This document shows positions 38,195-46,955 of a DNA stretch of 64,000 bases, one piece after another (the stretch's first letter is position 1; each line of letters begins with the position of its first letter). Source of the DNA: Haliscomenobacter hydrossis DSM 1100. GTDB lineage: Bacteria > Bacteroidota > Bacteroidia > Chitinophagales > Saprospiraceae. The position numbers and the translations under genes are program-made. The stretch is from assembly GCF_000212735.1 (NCBI RefSeq), contig NC_015510.1, positions 7,999,001 to 8,063,000 on the forward strand, given 5' to 3'. Below the pieces are notes generated by a model. That model saw nothing but the letters and a program-made list of their open reading frames with translations, made no database searches and was not told where the DNA came from.

Positions 38195-38950
38195 TCAGCG
38201 CTGGGACTTCACAAAGTCTTTAGGCGTATGCCCCGTCAATTCTTTAAATACTTTGTAAAATGTGGATTTGTTTTTAAATCCGCATTGCAAGGCGATGCCG
38301 TAGAGGGTTAAATTGCTTAAAGAATCCTTAATGATTTTGCACTTTGCTTCATCAACGCGATAAAAATTGACAAATTGTTGAAAGTTTAGTCCTGCTTGAT
38401 GGTTGACGACTTGTGACAAGTATTTGGTGTTGGTATCTAAAAGATCAGCTACCGTTTTTAGGGTAAGATCAGCACTCAGGTACAATTTGTCCACTTCCAT
38501 CAATTTTTTTAGCTGGTTGTAGAGTTTAATTTCGTCAATGGCTCGCAAACTGCTTGAACGGTATTTTTCGCTTAAGTTCAATAGCGGAATGGATTCATCA
38601 TCTAAATTTCCACCTCCTTCCACTTCAAATGCAATGAAGTTGATGAGTTCATGATTGCGGTTAAACACTGGATGTATCACCAGTTTACACAAGTATTCTT
38701 CTCCGTTTTTTCGATAGTTGACCAATTGTTCTTTCAGTGGAACCTTGAGTTGTAGCGCTTTCCGAATGCGCTCCACAACTGCTGGTTCAGTTTTGGGCCC
38801 TTGCAATATTTTTCCAGGGATCCTACCAATGGCTTCTCCTAAACTATAACCCGTGATCGAAGTGAAGTCTTCATTGACCCAGATGATCTTTTGGTTTGGA
38901 TCAGTCAATATGACCGCTATATTTGGAATCATCTTTTTAAAAGTATTCAA
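38195..38950 (-). CDS. PAS-sensor transcription regulator with AraC-type DNA-binding domain
   Basis: 251 residues. An N-terminal PAS domain (about 5-110; AVILTDPNQKIIWVNEDF, YRKNGEEYLCKL) is followed by an AraC/XylS double helix-turn-helix (about 160-250; KTVADLLDTNTKYLSQVVN and ALQCGFKNKSTFYKVFKE, ending in GHTPKDF). The PAS segment GRIPGKILQG occupies the place of the flavin-binding GRNCRFLQ of LOV domains but lacks the reactive Cys, so it should not be a LOV photoreceptor. Ligand unknown. It is convergent with the MORN gene and divergent from the helicase-like gene at 39049, which it could regulate. Confidence 0.85.
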   Translation of the reverse strand: MNTFKKMIPNIAVILTDPNQKIIWVNEDFTSITGYSLGEAIGRIPGKILQGPKTEPAVVERIRKALQLKVPLKEQLVNYRKNGEEYLCKLVIHPVFNRNHELINFIAFEVEGGGNLDDESIPLLNLSEKYRSSSLRAIDEIKLYNQLKKLMEVDKLYLSADLTLKTVADLLDTNTKYLSQVVNHQAGLNFQQFVNFYRVDEAKCKIIKDSLSNLTLYGIALQCGFKNKSTFYKVFKELTGHTPKDFVKSQR

Positions 38951-39048
38951 GGCTAAATCTAAAAAAAAGAACGCAATGCTTCATTTTTTCAAGGAAAATT
39001 AGTTGCTTCAAGCATAAATGTTTAAACAAGTCCTCAAATTGATGATCA

Positions 39049-41307
39049 ATGATTTTGAGACCGAGTACAATAGAACTTGACCCTGAATTAGCGCTGGCCT
39101 GGCATAGCGCTTTGAATCATCCTTTAACCCAAACCATCGGAGGTACCACCGCGCGCCAGTTTTACTTCATTCGCCAGGTTGTACAAAGTGGGCTGATCAA
39201 CGGCGAAAAATGTTTGATATTGGGCTCGGATTCAGCGCAATTGACTGCTCTGAATGCCGCGTTAAAAGAGAATGGGCTAGAAAATTATACCAGTTTATTG
39301 TCTACTGAGCTGTTGAAAAAAGACGACATGACCAGTCTGTTTGAAGCCAAACTAGCGGCACTAAGAAGTACAAAAATTTCGGCAAGCCATGTTGTGGATC
39401 ACCATCGGGAGAAACTTGAGCGCATATTAGTGCGATTAACCCGGGGATACCAGGCCTTGCGAAGCCCCGTATTTGGGGATTGGGATTGGGCTCAAACGAC
39501 AGGCAACTACTTACAAAAACCGCCAGAAGCACGAAAAGAAATTTTAAGCCTGGGTTTGACCACCGAAGGATTCGCTTTTACCTTCGAAGAGTATACGGTT
39601 TTATCCCAACTCGTTCAGGATGCCTATCCGCTCTTTCAGCACACAGGAACCCTCAATCACCCATTGCAGGCCTTACATCCGCAAATTTTTGTAGCGAAAA
39701 AAGCGGACGCTGCAGCACAATTTAGTCGTGAAAAACTGCAGGCTTATGCATTGCGCCTGGATTCTATGGGTCAAAAAGTCAGCGCCAAGATGGAGGAATA
39801 CGGGCGCTTACTCCGGCAGCATTTTGAACAACATACCCAGCAACTTTTATCAAAAACAGAACAGCTACTGGATCACATCCGTGAAAAAAAGCAGGAATAT
39901 GGGCCACGTTTTCTGGATGCAAAATTGGGGAAAGCTGGCTGGTACAGTACCCTTTCAACCCCGAAACCAGCCATAGAGGCTTATAAAAAAATATTGCTGG
40001 AGTATGAATCTTTAAAAAAGCATTTTGAAGCATTGCATTGGTTTTCGTTCCCCTGGCCAGGTAAAGACAAGCTCAAAGCCGTTGCCCGGATTGTAGAAAC
40101 GACCACACATTTTGAAACCAGTTTGCAAAATTGGCAACATGGTGTGGGGAAATTTATTCGAGAAGAATTGCTGCGCTTAAACAGCAAATCAGTGCTGACA
40201 GAACTTGCACCAAAAGTGCAGTTGCAATTTTTGGAAGAAAGTATGGACAACCTCTTGGCTGAACTGAACACCAGTGGATTATTGGCTGAACCGCTAGAAA
40301 ACAAAATGCTAACAATATTAAAACGCAAACAATACCTGGCTCAAATTCAACTGAAACTAGAGCAGTTGCAGCGTGATTTAGTTGATTTTAATCGCTTTTA
40401 CCCCTGGCAGCGATTTTGGCTGAGCCAGTCTGCACAACACCAGAATTTGTTAAAGGCACTTGCCAACGTTCGAGAAAAAAATTGGCTGGCAGTTTTTCAA
40501 GCCTGGTATCTTCATCAGGTTTTACTGGTAGCAAAAACCATGGATATTCCAACCCAGGCTTTACCGCTGGAAGAATATTACGCCCTATGGACTCAATTTA
40601 AAGCGCGCATTCCTGCTCAAATAGCCGCTATTTGGCAGGAAAGAGGAATGAGTTTACTAAAAAACAGCAACAAGTATACTTCTCGCCTTGGATTCGGTGC
40701 AAAAAGAGCGACAAAAGAAAGGGTAGGGTTGGAGGAGTATGCTGAGGTGTTTCCTGTGCTCTTGCTTCAAACGGAGGGAAAAGAACATGAATTGCTGGAT
40801 CTTACCCCTGCATCCGTCTTCGATTGGGTGATCCTCCTGGATGTGCCAAATCCCGAAAAAACCAGTTACCTCGCTTTAGGCAAAAGAAAATTGTTGGTGT
40901 TGTCCAAGCCAGCATCGGCAATGCCGGAATTCCCACAAACGAGTATAGCGGCCAGTTCTCAACAGCGAAGTACCAGCGGCAACGATATGTTCTGGTCGGA
41001 AATTCAGCGCAGTATTCGACCTTATTTTGAGCCTTCCAGATTGGTTCAGGATCTTGCGGTGGCCGGATTAACTTTGCCACTCGCCATAAAATCTGCCGAA
41101 AAAAATGACGGAGGAGTCGTACTGTTGAAAGATGGTTTTTTGGCAGAGACCGAAGTGACTGACTTTGCCTGGGAGTATCAACAAAGGCAGCTGTTGCTTC
41201 AACAACGATGGAATACCCTGGAGATTTGGTCTGCATCTTGTTGGGAAGACATAGATGCCGAAAGCCGAAAAATAGCTGCACAAATCATCAGAGGGGACAA
41301 AAAATAG
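39049..41307 (+). CDS. Apparently inactivated SF1 (Upf1-like) helicase with Vsr-like C-terminal domain
   Basis: 752 residues, cytoplasmic. Not a known family by eye, but pieces match, in order, SF1 helicases that end in a DUF559/Vsr-like domain. INGEKCLILGSDSAQLTALN near 50-70 aligns with the strand after Walker A (GKxVLFVSEKxAAL), yet the preceding segment is HPLTQTIGGTTAR where GPPGTGKSQTI is expected. At 591-598 FDWVILLD stands where FDLVIFDEASQ is usual, followed by ALGKRKLLVLSKPASAMP in place of the GDxxQLPP strand. Only about 60 residues later the C-terminal domain starts, so the second RecA lobe is missing; it ends with RQLLLQQRWNTLEIWSASCW (I726-W-S) and EIxR-type helix, as in the Vsr-like domain. 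A long helical, partly coiled-coil middle (about 110-540) remains. ATP hydrolysis seems impossible. Function unknown. Confidence 0.6.
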   Translation: MILRPSTIELDPELALAWHSALNHPLTQTIGGTTARQFYFIRQVVQSGLINGEKCLILGSDSAQLTALNAALKENGLENYTSLLSTELLKKDDMTSLFEAKLAALRSTKISASHVVDHHREKLERILVRLTRGYQALRSPVFGDWDWAQTTGNYLQKPPEARKEILSLGLTTEGFAFTFEEYTVLSQLVQDAYPLFQHTGTLNHPLQALHPQIFVAKKADAAAQFSREKLQAYALRLDSMGQKVSAKMEEYGRLLRQHFEQHTQQLLSKTEQLLDHIREKKQEYGPRFLDAKLGKAGWYSTLSTPKPAIEAYKKILLEYESLKKHFEALHWFSFPWPGKDKLKAVARIVETTTHFETSLQNWQHGVGKFIREELLRLNSKSVLTELAPKVQLQFLEESMDNLLAELNTSGLLAEPLENKMLTILKRKQYLAQIQLKLEQLQRDLVDFNRFYPWQRFWLSQSAQHQNLLKALANVREKNWLAVFQAWYLHQVLLVAKTMDIPTQALPLEEYYALWTQFKARIPAQIAAIWQERGMSLLKNSNKYTSRLGFGAKRATKERVGLEEYAEVFPVLLLQTEGKEHELLDLTPASVFDWVILLDVPNPEKTSYLALGKRKLLVLSKPASAMPEFPQTSIAASSQQRSTSGNDMFWSEIQRSIRPYFEPSRLVQDLAVAGLTLPLAIKSAEKNDGGVVLLKDGFLAETEVTDFAWEYQQRQLLLQQRWNTLEIWSASCWEDIDAESRKIAAQIIRGDKK

Positions 41308-41321
41308 CGGCGCAAATGATG

Positions 41322-42557
41322 TCATTGCCCGGAAAGGCCTTCAAACAGCCATTTGGCCAATGCCTCCCGGTTGCTTTCCAGTACAATGCGTTGTTGATCA
41401 AGGGCGTGACGAATGTTGCCCAACTCCAGATAAATGCCAATGGGTTTGCATTCGCGCAACATGTGCAAGTCACGGGTGGTAACCGAACCACTGTATCGTC
41501 CGTTCTTGCGGTAAATCTGGTATTTGTTTCGAATGGATTGATGCAGAGACTGCGCCAGTTTTTTACTCAGCTCACTGGAACTCTGGTAATACAGGAATAA
41601 ATCTACTTGTTTGTTCTGACGAGAATCAACGTGGATGCTGATGGTAATTTGTTGTTTGATGCCCGCTTTACGGTTTTGTTCATACAGTTGGTTGATGATG
41701 TTAGAGCGTTGATGCAGCCGAGCGGAATGGCCGGCTTTGATGCGTTGTCCGCCCCATACCTCCTCGTCTTTGTCACATTTCAGGATGGTTCCTCCCCGAA
41801 TGCCATCATTGGGGTCACGGGTAATCATATAGGTCGTGGCACCGTGTTCAATCAACTTGCGGCACAGGCGGAGTGAAACATCATAGGCGTATTCGTCTTC
41901 ACACAAGTCGTGTCCAGCATAACGACCAATGGCTCCGGGGTCAATACCCCCATGCCCGGCATCAATGTAATATACCTTTCCACTGAGGCGAGAACTCAGT
42001 AAAGGCGTGTAAGCATAAGTATCTCCAAAAATGGGGAATTTTCGTTTGCCTGGATTGCTGGTTTGTTGAAAATCGGGATCCACTCGTTCGTTTTCTGAAA
42101 TGGGAGGTTTGCCCGCTTTGTTGCTCTCCAGGGTTGCCTTATTGGCTATTTCAGGGCAATTTAAAGTGTGATGAGGCAACCAAATCACTTTGTCACTTTT
42201 AAAAGACTTGGCTTTTAGCCCTTTCGCAACCATTACTTCGTTGTAGACCTGGATGTTGAGGGCAACATTATAATCTTTGATGCCCAGTGAACTTCGAATC
42301 ATTCGGCCATCATAAGTACGCAGTTGGATAGGCAAAAAATACTTCTTCCCTTTGATGAGGTTATTTTTTAGGGTAACCTTATTAAGTTCGCAAAATTTGT
42401 CGAGGTTGCAGCGGTATTTGTCCAACTCATACCTGCGTAGAATGGAAAGTATACCATCGCCTGCTTGCGGAACAACACTTAGGTAGTCTGGTGCAACGAA
42501 AGGTTTAGCTGCAGGCGTCAATAAGTAAGAAAAGAGGATGAGTAAAAAAAAAGGCAT
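41322..42557 (-). CDS. Secreted N-acetylmuramoyl-L-alanine amidase (Amidase_3)
   Basis: 411 residues with a signal peptide (MPFFLLILFSYLLTPAA). Residues about 28-80 (GDGILSILRRYELDKY to KGKKYFLPIQL) look like a LysM-type wall-binding module. The zinc amidase domain begins with YYIDAGHGGIDPGAIG (first His), continues with LCEDEYAYDVS (Glu), ISIHVDS (second zinc His) and YLELGNIRH (catalytic Glu). It cleaves the amide between muramic acid and the stem peptide during division or turnover. An insert after the first motif (GRYAGHDLC) is common in Bacteroidota amidases. It converges with the helicase-like gene. Confidence 0.92.
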   Translation of the reverse strand: MPFFLLILFSYLLTPAAKPFVAPDYLSVVPQAGDGILSILRRYELDKYRCNLDKFCELNKVTLKNNLIKGKKYFLPIQLRTYDGRMIRSSLGIKDYNVALNIQVYNEVMVAKGLKAKSFKSDKVIWLPHHTLNCPEIANKATLESNKAGKPPISENERVDPDFQQTSNPGKRKFPIFGDTYAYTPLLSSRLSGKVYYIDAGHGGIDPGAIGRYAGHDLCEDEYAYDVSLRLCRKLIEHGATTYMITRDPNDGIRGGTILKCDKDEEVWGGQRIKAGHSARLHQRSNIINQLYEQNRKAGIKQQITISIHVDSRQNKQVDLFLYYQSSSELSKKLAQSLHQSIRNKYQIYRKNGRYSGSVTTRDLHMLRECKPIGIYLELGNIRHALDQQRIVLESNREALAKWLFEGLSGQ

Positions 42558-42631
42558 CCTTTCGAGTTTAGTGATGAAAAGAAGCTAACAAATGTAGAAC
42601 TATTTTCCCACACGTTCATAAATTTGCAGCT

Positions 42632-43297
42632 ATGAACTTATTTTCGCAAATCGGCATCTTACTTCGCAAAGAGCTTGTCCTAGAATTGAGGACTGGATAT
42701 GCCATCAGTGGTATTCTCCTTTACGTACTCTCTACGGTGTTCATTGTTTATTCCGCCTTTTTTCAAGGAGTTAATAATGCTATGATGTGGGTTACCTTGT
42801 TTTGGATCATTATGCTTTTTGCATCGATCAATGCCATAGTAAAAAGTTTTGTGCAGGAAAATGGGAACAGACAGCTGTATTACTACAGCCTTCTGGATCC
42901 CCTAGCGGTGATCATTTCCAAAATGGTCTACAACATTTCCCTGTTGTTTTTGCTCAGCCTGCTCACCTGGGCGGCCTTGGCTTTTATGGTGGGCAACCAG
43001 ATCGAGGAGTTCAGCGCCTTTTTGTTGGCCCTATTTTTGGGTAGTGTAGGTTTCTCTATATTGTTTACCTTCGTGGCAGCAATTTCTTCTAAAGCTGACA
43101 ACAACTCAACGCTATTGGCCATTCTGAGTTTTCCCTTGGTAATCCCTATTTTGATGACGTTGATTAAACTTTCGGTAGGTGCTACCGGAATGTTGGAAGA
43201 TACGGGTGTAGGCAAAGACATCGGCATTTTGGTGGCCATCGATTTGGTGTTGGCCGGATTGACCTTGGTACTGTACCCATTTTTGTGGAGAGATTAA
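42632..43297 (+). CDS. ccmB: Heme exporter subunit CcmB
   Basis: 221 residues, six predicted membrane segments. The start FSQIGILLRKELVLELRT and the motif SFVQENGNRQLYYYSLLDP are diagnostic for CcmB, the membrane part of the CcmAB transporter that drives heme handling in System I cytochrome c maturation. The CcmA ATPase gene is not in the window. It overlaps nothing but is followed by ccmC after 11 bp (start 43309), so they are in one operon. Confidence 0.92.
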   Translation: MNLFSQIGILLRKELVLELRTGYAISGILLYVLSTVFIVYSAFFQGVNNAMMWVTLFWIIMLFASINAIVKSFVQENGNRQLYYYSLLDPLAVIISKMVYNISLLFLLSLLTWAALAFMVGNQIEEFSAFLLALFLGSVGFSILFTFVAAISSKADNNSTLLAILSFPLVIPILMTLIKLSVGATGMLEDTGVGKDIGILVAIDLVLAGLTLVLYPFLWRD

Positions 43298-43308
43298 AAA
43301 AAACAGAT

Positions 43309-44364
43309 ATGATACGGCAAAGCTGGTGGAAAATATTGGCAGTAGTACTATTGGTGTATACGTTTACGGCGGGTATGTTGGTGCCGCTCAAGCCGGGCAT
43401 TGCAGATGTTTCGCCGCGTGCCCTACAGGCAGGCACGGATGTTGAAATGACCATTACGGGTTACAATTCTTATTACACCAAAGCGAAAAGTGACTTGCGT
43501 GCCTGGTTGAAACTAAAAGGAGACGTGGTGCTCAAAGCGACCAGCATTGAAGTGGTCGACGACCGTACCCTCAAGTTGGTCTTCAAACTACCTGCTTATT
43601 TGCCTTCCGATTCCAAAGACGATGTTTGTTCCTTGATTCTGGACAGTCCGGTGGATGGGGCAATTGTGTTGCCGGAAGGAATTGCACTCACCCAGGATTC
43701 CGTCAATCTTGCGGAGGGGAGTAAATTGTGGTCTGTGGACAAAATGGATCAACTTAATGCTGGTCCGGAACTGACCTTCCCTTATCGCTCCGTTTTGTAC
43801 GAAACCATTCGCAACCAATATTTTCATGTGCCGCTATGGTTTGCCATGCTCTTTTTGTTCATCTTCTCGGTTGGTTTTAGCATTCGTTACTTGCGCAAAT
43901 TTGATCCGGATGCAGACCAACGCGCACTGGCACTCACCCGGGCAGGTTTTATTTTTGGGCTTTTGGGCTTGGTAACCGGGGCTATTTGGGCCAAATTTGC
44001 CTGGGGAGCCTATTGGAGTTGGGACGTTAAACAAAATATGACCGCAGTAGCTTTGCTCATTTATGCTGCTTACTTTATTCTGCGTGGCGCCTTTCAGGAT
44101 GAGGAGAAAAAAGCCCGCCTGGCTGCGGTGTACAACATCTTTGCTTTTGCGGCCCTGATCCCCTTGATCTTTGTAATTCCACGCCTAACCGACAGTTTGC
44201 ACCCCGGAAACGGAGGCAATCCGGCCTTTGGCAGTGATGACCTCGATAATACTATGCGCATGGTGTTTTATCCGGCGGGAATTGGTTGGACACTACTCGG
44301 CTTTTGGATTGCCGCAGTATCCTATCGCATCGACAAGTTGCAGAACAAACTGCTGGATGTTTAA
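43309..44364 (+). CDS. ccmC: CcmC/CcsA-family heme handling protein with extra periplasmic domain
   Basis: 351 residues from the ATG at 43309. The first membrane helix (ILAVVLLVYTFTAGML) is followed by a periplasmic beta domain of about 125 residues (DVEMTITGYNSYYTKAKSD to PEGIALTQDS) that is absent from proteobacterial CcmC; then helices with the heme motif WGAYWSWD at 232-239 and the neighbouring KQNMTAVALLIYAAYF. The WxWD motif binds heme for delivery to CcmE. The inserted domain looks IPT/Ig-like. Operon with ccmB (upstream) and a ccmD-like gene (60 bp downstream). Confidence 0.9.
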   Translation: MIRQSWWKILAVVLLVYTFTAGMLVPLKPGIADVSPRALQAGTDVEMTITGYNSYYTKAKSDLRAWLKLKGDVVLKATSIEVVDDRTLKLVFKLPAYLPSDSKDDVCSLILDSPVDGAIVLPEGIALTQDSVNLAEGSKLWSVDKMDQLNAGPELTFPYRSVLYETIRNQYFHVPLWFAMLFLFIFSVGFSIRYLRKFDPDADQRALALTRAGFIFGLLGLVTGAIWAKFAWGAYWSWDVKQNMTAVALLIYAAYFILRGAFQDEEKKARLAAVYNIFAFAALIPLIFVIPRLTDSLHPGNGGNPAFGSDDLDNTMRMVFYPAGIGWTLLGFWIAAVSYRIDKLQNKLLDV

Positions 44365-44424
44365 AAACACATCCCCACACAACCCTTTAGCATTAAATTT
44401 CTTTTTCAAAAAACAGAAAATATC

Positions 44425-44643
44425 ATGATCTGGAATCGCATTTCACTTGTTTGTATACTGACGTTACTCGTTCAACAAATGGCCTTTGCCCAGCAAGCCA
44501 GTGGAGACTTTATGCGGAGTATTGGCCGCATTTATGTGGTAGTAGCGGTCATCCTGATCATCTTTTTTGGCATCGTCCTTTTTTTGATATACTTGGACCG
44601 TAAGCTAACCAAATTGGAAAACCAAATTAAAGAAAATGAGTAA
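44425..44643 (+). CDS. CcmD-like small membrane protein
   Basis: 72 residues: a signal-like start ending near AFAQ, a single membrane helix (VVVAVILIIFFGIVLFLIYL), then a charged cytoplasmic tail DRKLTKLENQIKENE. Size, topology and the position after ccmC match CcmD, which helps release holo-CcmE. Its last 8 bases overlap the start of the glutamate dehydrogenase gene, which is an unusual partner for cytochrome maturation. Confidence 0.8.
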   Translation: MIWNRISLVCILTLLVQQMAFAQQASGDFMRSIGRIYVVVAVILIIFFGIVLFLIYLDRKLTKLENQIKENE

Positions 44644-46057
44644 AAAAGGCGGATTCTACGAAAGTGTAGAATACTACTTCGACCGGGCAGCTCCACACAC
44701 TGGGTTGCCTCATGGGCTATTGGACCAAATCAAAGTCTGCAACTCGGTTTATCGGATGAATTTTCCGGTAAAATTGCGCGATGAAGTAAAGGTTATCGAA
44801 GCCTATCGGGTACAGCACAGCCACCACCGTACCCCAACCAAGGGCGGAATCCGATTCAGCAACCACGTGAATCAGGAGGAAGTGATGGCTCTGGCTTCCT
44901 TAATGTCCTACAAATGTGCCATCGTGGATGTGCCATTTGGTGGCGCCAAAGGTGGGGTAAAAATCAACCCTTGGGAGTATACTCCTGAAGAATTGGAAAA
45001 AATTACCCGACGGTATACTGCTGAACTAATCAAACGCAACATGATTGGGCCTTCGGTTGACGTACCGGCTCCCGATTACGGAACCGGCTCCCGGGAGATG
45101 GCCTGGATTTACGATACCTATCGCGCTTTTAAAGGCGATGAGATCGATGCCGCAGGTTGTGTAACCGGAAAACCGGTAACCCAAAACGGGGTGCGTGGCC
45201 GGGAAGAAGCAACAGGACGTGGGGTTTTCTACGGAATCCGCGAAGCTTGCAACGTACCTGAAGACATGAAAAAGATTGGCTTGAGTGCGGGTACCAAAGG
45301 CAAAACCTTTGTGTTGCAAGGCCTGGGTAATGTCGGAACTTTTACAGGCAAAATCTGCCAGGAAGAAGGCGGCATGATCCTGGTTGGGGTTGGAGAGGTT
45401 GAAGGTGCCATTTACAATCCAGATGGCATCGACATCAATGATTTGCTCGAATACCGCAAGGCCAATGGCTCAATGCTCAATTATCCGGATGTACAAAGTT
45501 TCGGAAAAGACCAACGCGAAATTGCGCTGGAGTTTGAATGCGATGTGCTTGTACCCGCCGCATTGGAAAGTGTAATCACGATCAACAACGCCAGCAGAAT
45601 TAAAGCAAAAATCATTGCTGAAGCGGCCAATGGCCCGGTTGCTGCCGATGCCGAAGAGGTATTGCTCGCCGCTGGAAAATTGATCATCCCCGATTTTTAC
45701 CTCAACGCAGGTGGGGTAACGGTTTCCTACTTCGAATGGTTGAAAAACTTGTCGCACATGCGCTTTGGGCGAATGGACAAACGTTTCAACCAAGGGCGGA
45801 TGATGGACATGGTCAACCTGATTGAACGCATGACCAATCGCGATGTCACCAATGAGGAAATGAAAATCATTGCACGTGGAGCAGATGAAATTGATTTGGT
45901 GCGCTCGGGCTTGGAAGAAACCATGATCACTGCTTATCACCAGATTCGTGAAGTAATGGTGATGAATCCAAAAATCAACGATTTGCGAACCGCCGCCATG
46001 GTGGGTGCCATCAATAAAATCAGCAACGATTACATGTCTTTAGGCATTTGGCCATAA
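44636..46057 (+). CDS. gdhA: Glu/Leu/Phe/Val dehydrogenase (glutamate dehydrogenase type)
   Basis: 473 residues. The N-terminal substrate domain contains TKGGIRFSNHV and VDVPFGGAKGGVKINP with the catalytic Lys; DVPAPDYGTGSREMAWI has the conserved Asp. The Rossmann motif is VLQGLGNVGTFTG, followed by AEAANGPV and PDFYLNAGGV. It interconverts glutamate and 2-oxoglutarate with NAD(P). The long form (over 470 residues) is common in Bacteroidota. Start overlaps the ccmD-like gene by 8 bp, so translation is coupled. A 9-bp stem hairpin follows at 46079. Confidence 0.92.
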   Translation: MSKKGGFYESVEYYFDRAAPHTGLPHGLLDQIKVCNSVYRMNFPVKLRDEVKVIEAYRVQHSHHRTPTKGGIRFSNHVNQEEVMALASLMSYKCAIVDVPFGGAKGGVKINPWEYTPEELEKITRRYTAELIKRNMIGPSVDVPAPDYGTGSREMAWIYDTYRAFKGDEIDAAGCVTGKPVTQNGVRGREEATGRGVFYGIREACNVPEDMKKIGLSAGTKGKTFVLQGLGNVGTFTGKICQEEGGMILVGVGEVEGAIYNPDGIDINDLLEYRKANGSMLNYPDVQSFGKDQREIALEFECDVLVPAALESVITINNASRIKAKIIAEAANGPVAADAEEVLLAAGKLIIPDFYLNAGGVTVSYFEWLKNLSHMRFGRMDKRFNQGRMMDMVNLIERMTNRDVTNEEMKIIARGADEIDLVRSGLEETMITAYHQIREVMVMNPKINDLRTAAMVGAINKISNDYMSLGIWP

Positions 46058-46078
46058 CCAAATATAGTTGAGGTTTAC

Positions 46079-46125
46079 TTTGGTGCCTGAACCCTGCAAA
46101 GAATTTGTACGGTTTGGGCACCAAA
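46079..46125 (+). terminator. Terminator-like hairpin after gdhA
   Basis: TTTGGTGCC (46079-46087) pairs with GGCACCAAA (46117-46125), with additional AACC/GGTT and CAAA/TTTG pairs inside. A T-run follows about 10 nt later. It starts 21 bp after the gdhA stop. The remaining space to the Lrp gene (to 46332) is AT-rich and probably holds the regulator's promoter. Confidence 0.65.
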
Positions 46126-46332
46126 AACCAAAATAAATTTTTTCAATTTGGGATACTTTTGGGACTTTGAGGCTATTCTAGCTGTTTTAGCTTGATTTCT
46201 GAAATAGTGCTGGTTCATTTTGCTGTAAAATGAAATTATTTAAAATAAAATTAGGCATTATTTGATTGTACGTTTGTAAAATTATGTTTATGTCCCTATC
46301 TTGTCACTTAATTTATATCGTTCAGTTAATTT

Positions 46333-46815
46333 ATGGAACCCATGTCGGAAAAATTGGATAAAATTGACCTGAAAATTCTCAGAATACTTCAGGATAATTC
46401 TAAGATCACCAACCTTGATCTTTCCAAAAAAATTGGTCTTTCACCTGCACCTACACTCGAACGAGTTAAGAAACTAGAATCTAGTGAAATCATTGAAAGC
46501 TATCATGCCAAAGTGAATCCACAAACGATTGGCCTGAATGTGAAAACTTTCGTACTGGTTTCCTTAGCTTGGCAGAAAGAAAATGCGCTCAACAACTTCC
46601 TGGATAAAATCAAACAGATTGAGGAAATTGTTGAATGTTATATCATCACGGGTGAGGCGGATTTCCTCATCAAAATTGTTTGTCGGGATATTCCTACCTA
46701 TGAACAACTTTTGTTCAAAACCCTTTCCCAAATCGAAGAAATTGAGCGGCTTAAAACCCTCATGACTTTATCGACGGTAAAAGATTCCAAGGTTTTGCCT
46801 TACAAATACGATTGA
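46333..46815 (+). CDS. Lrp/AsnC-family transcriptional regulator
   Basis: 160 residues (a start at 46342 is also possible). The N-terminal winged helix-turn-helix includes LDKIDLKILRILQDNSKIT and LSKKIGLSPAPTLERVKKLE; the RAM effector domain follows with NVKTFVLVSLAW and ECYIITGEADFLIKI. These proteins sense amino acids. The position 275 bp downstream of the glutamate dehydrogenase gene, on the same strand, makes control of nitrogen or amino-acid metabolism a reasonable guess. A factor-independent hairpin follows at 46872. Confidence 0.92.
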   Translation: MEPMSEKLDKIDLKILRILQDNSKITNLDLSKKIGLSPAPTLERVKKLESSEIIESYHAKVNPQTIGLNVKTFVLVSLAWQKENALNNFLDKIKQIEEIVECYIITGEADFLIKIVCRDIPTYEQLLFKTLSQIEEIERLKTLMTLSTVKDSKVLPYKYD

Positions 46816-46871
46816 TCCAGGATTTTTGTAAGCAGATTGTACAAACCACCTGATTTATCTTTTTGTATCTT

Positions 46872-46903
46872 AGCCGCTGAGCGTTGTACAATGCTCAGCG
46901 GCT
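46872..46903 (+). terminator. Intrinsic terminator after the Lrp gene
   Basis: AGCCGCTGAGC and GCTCAGCGGCT form an 11-bp GC-rich stem that extends through GTTGTAC/ACAAT-type pairs into an almost complete palindrome. It is followed by TTT, about 57 nt after the stop. Confidence 0.75.
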
Positions 46904-46955
46904 TTACATCTTTGGAGAAAATTACCTTACGCCTTCCCCTCTCTGGGTGAATCAA

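Noticed and set aside
38195-38950. LOV-type photoreceptor in the PAS domain
   Set aside because: The flavin-binding Cys of GRNCRFLQ is missing (GRIPGKILQG here).
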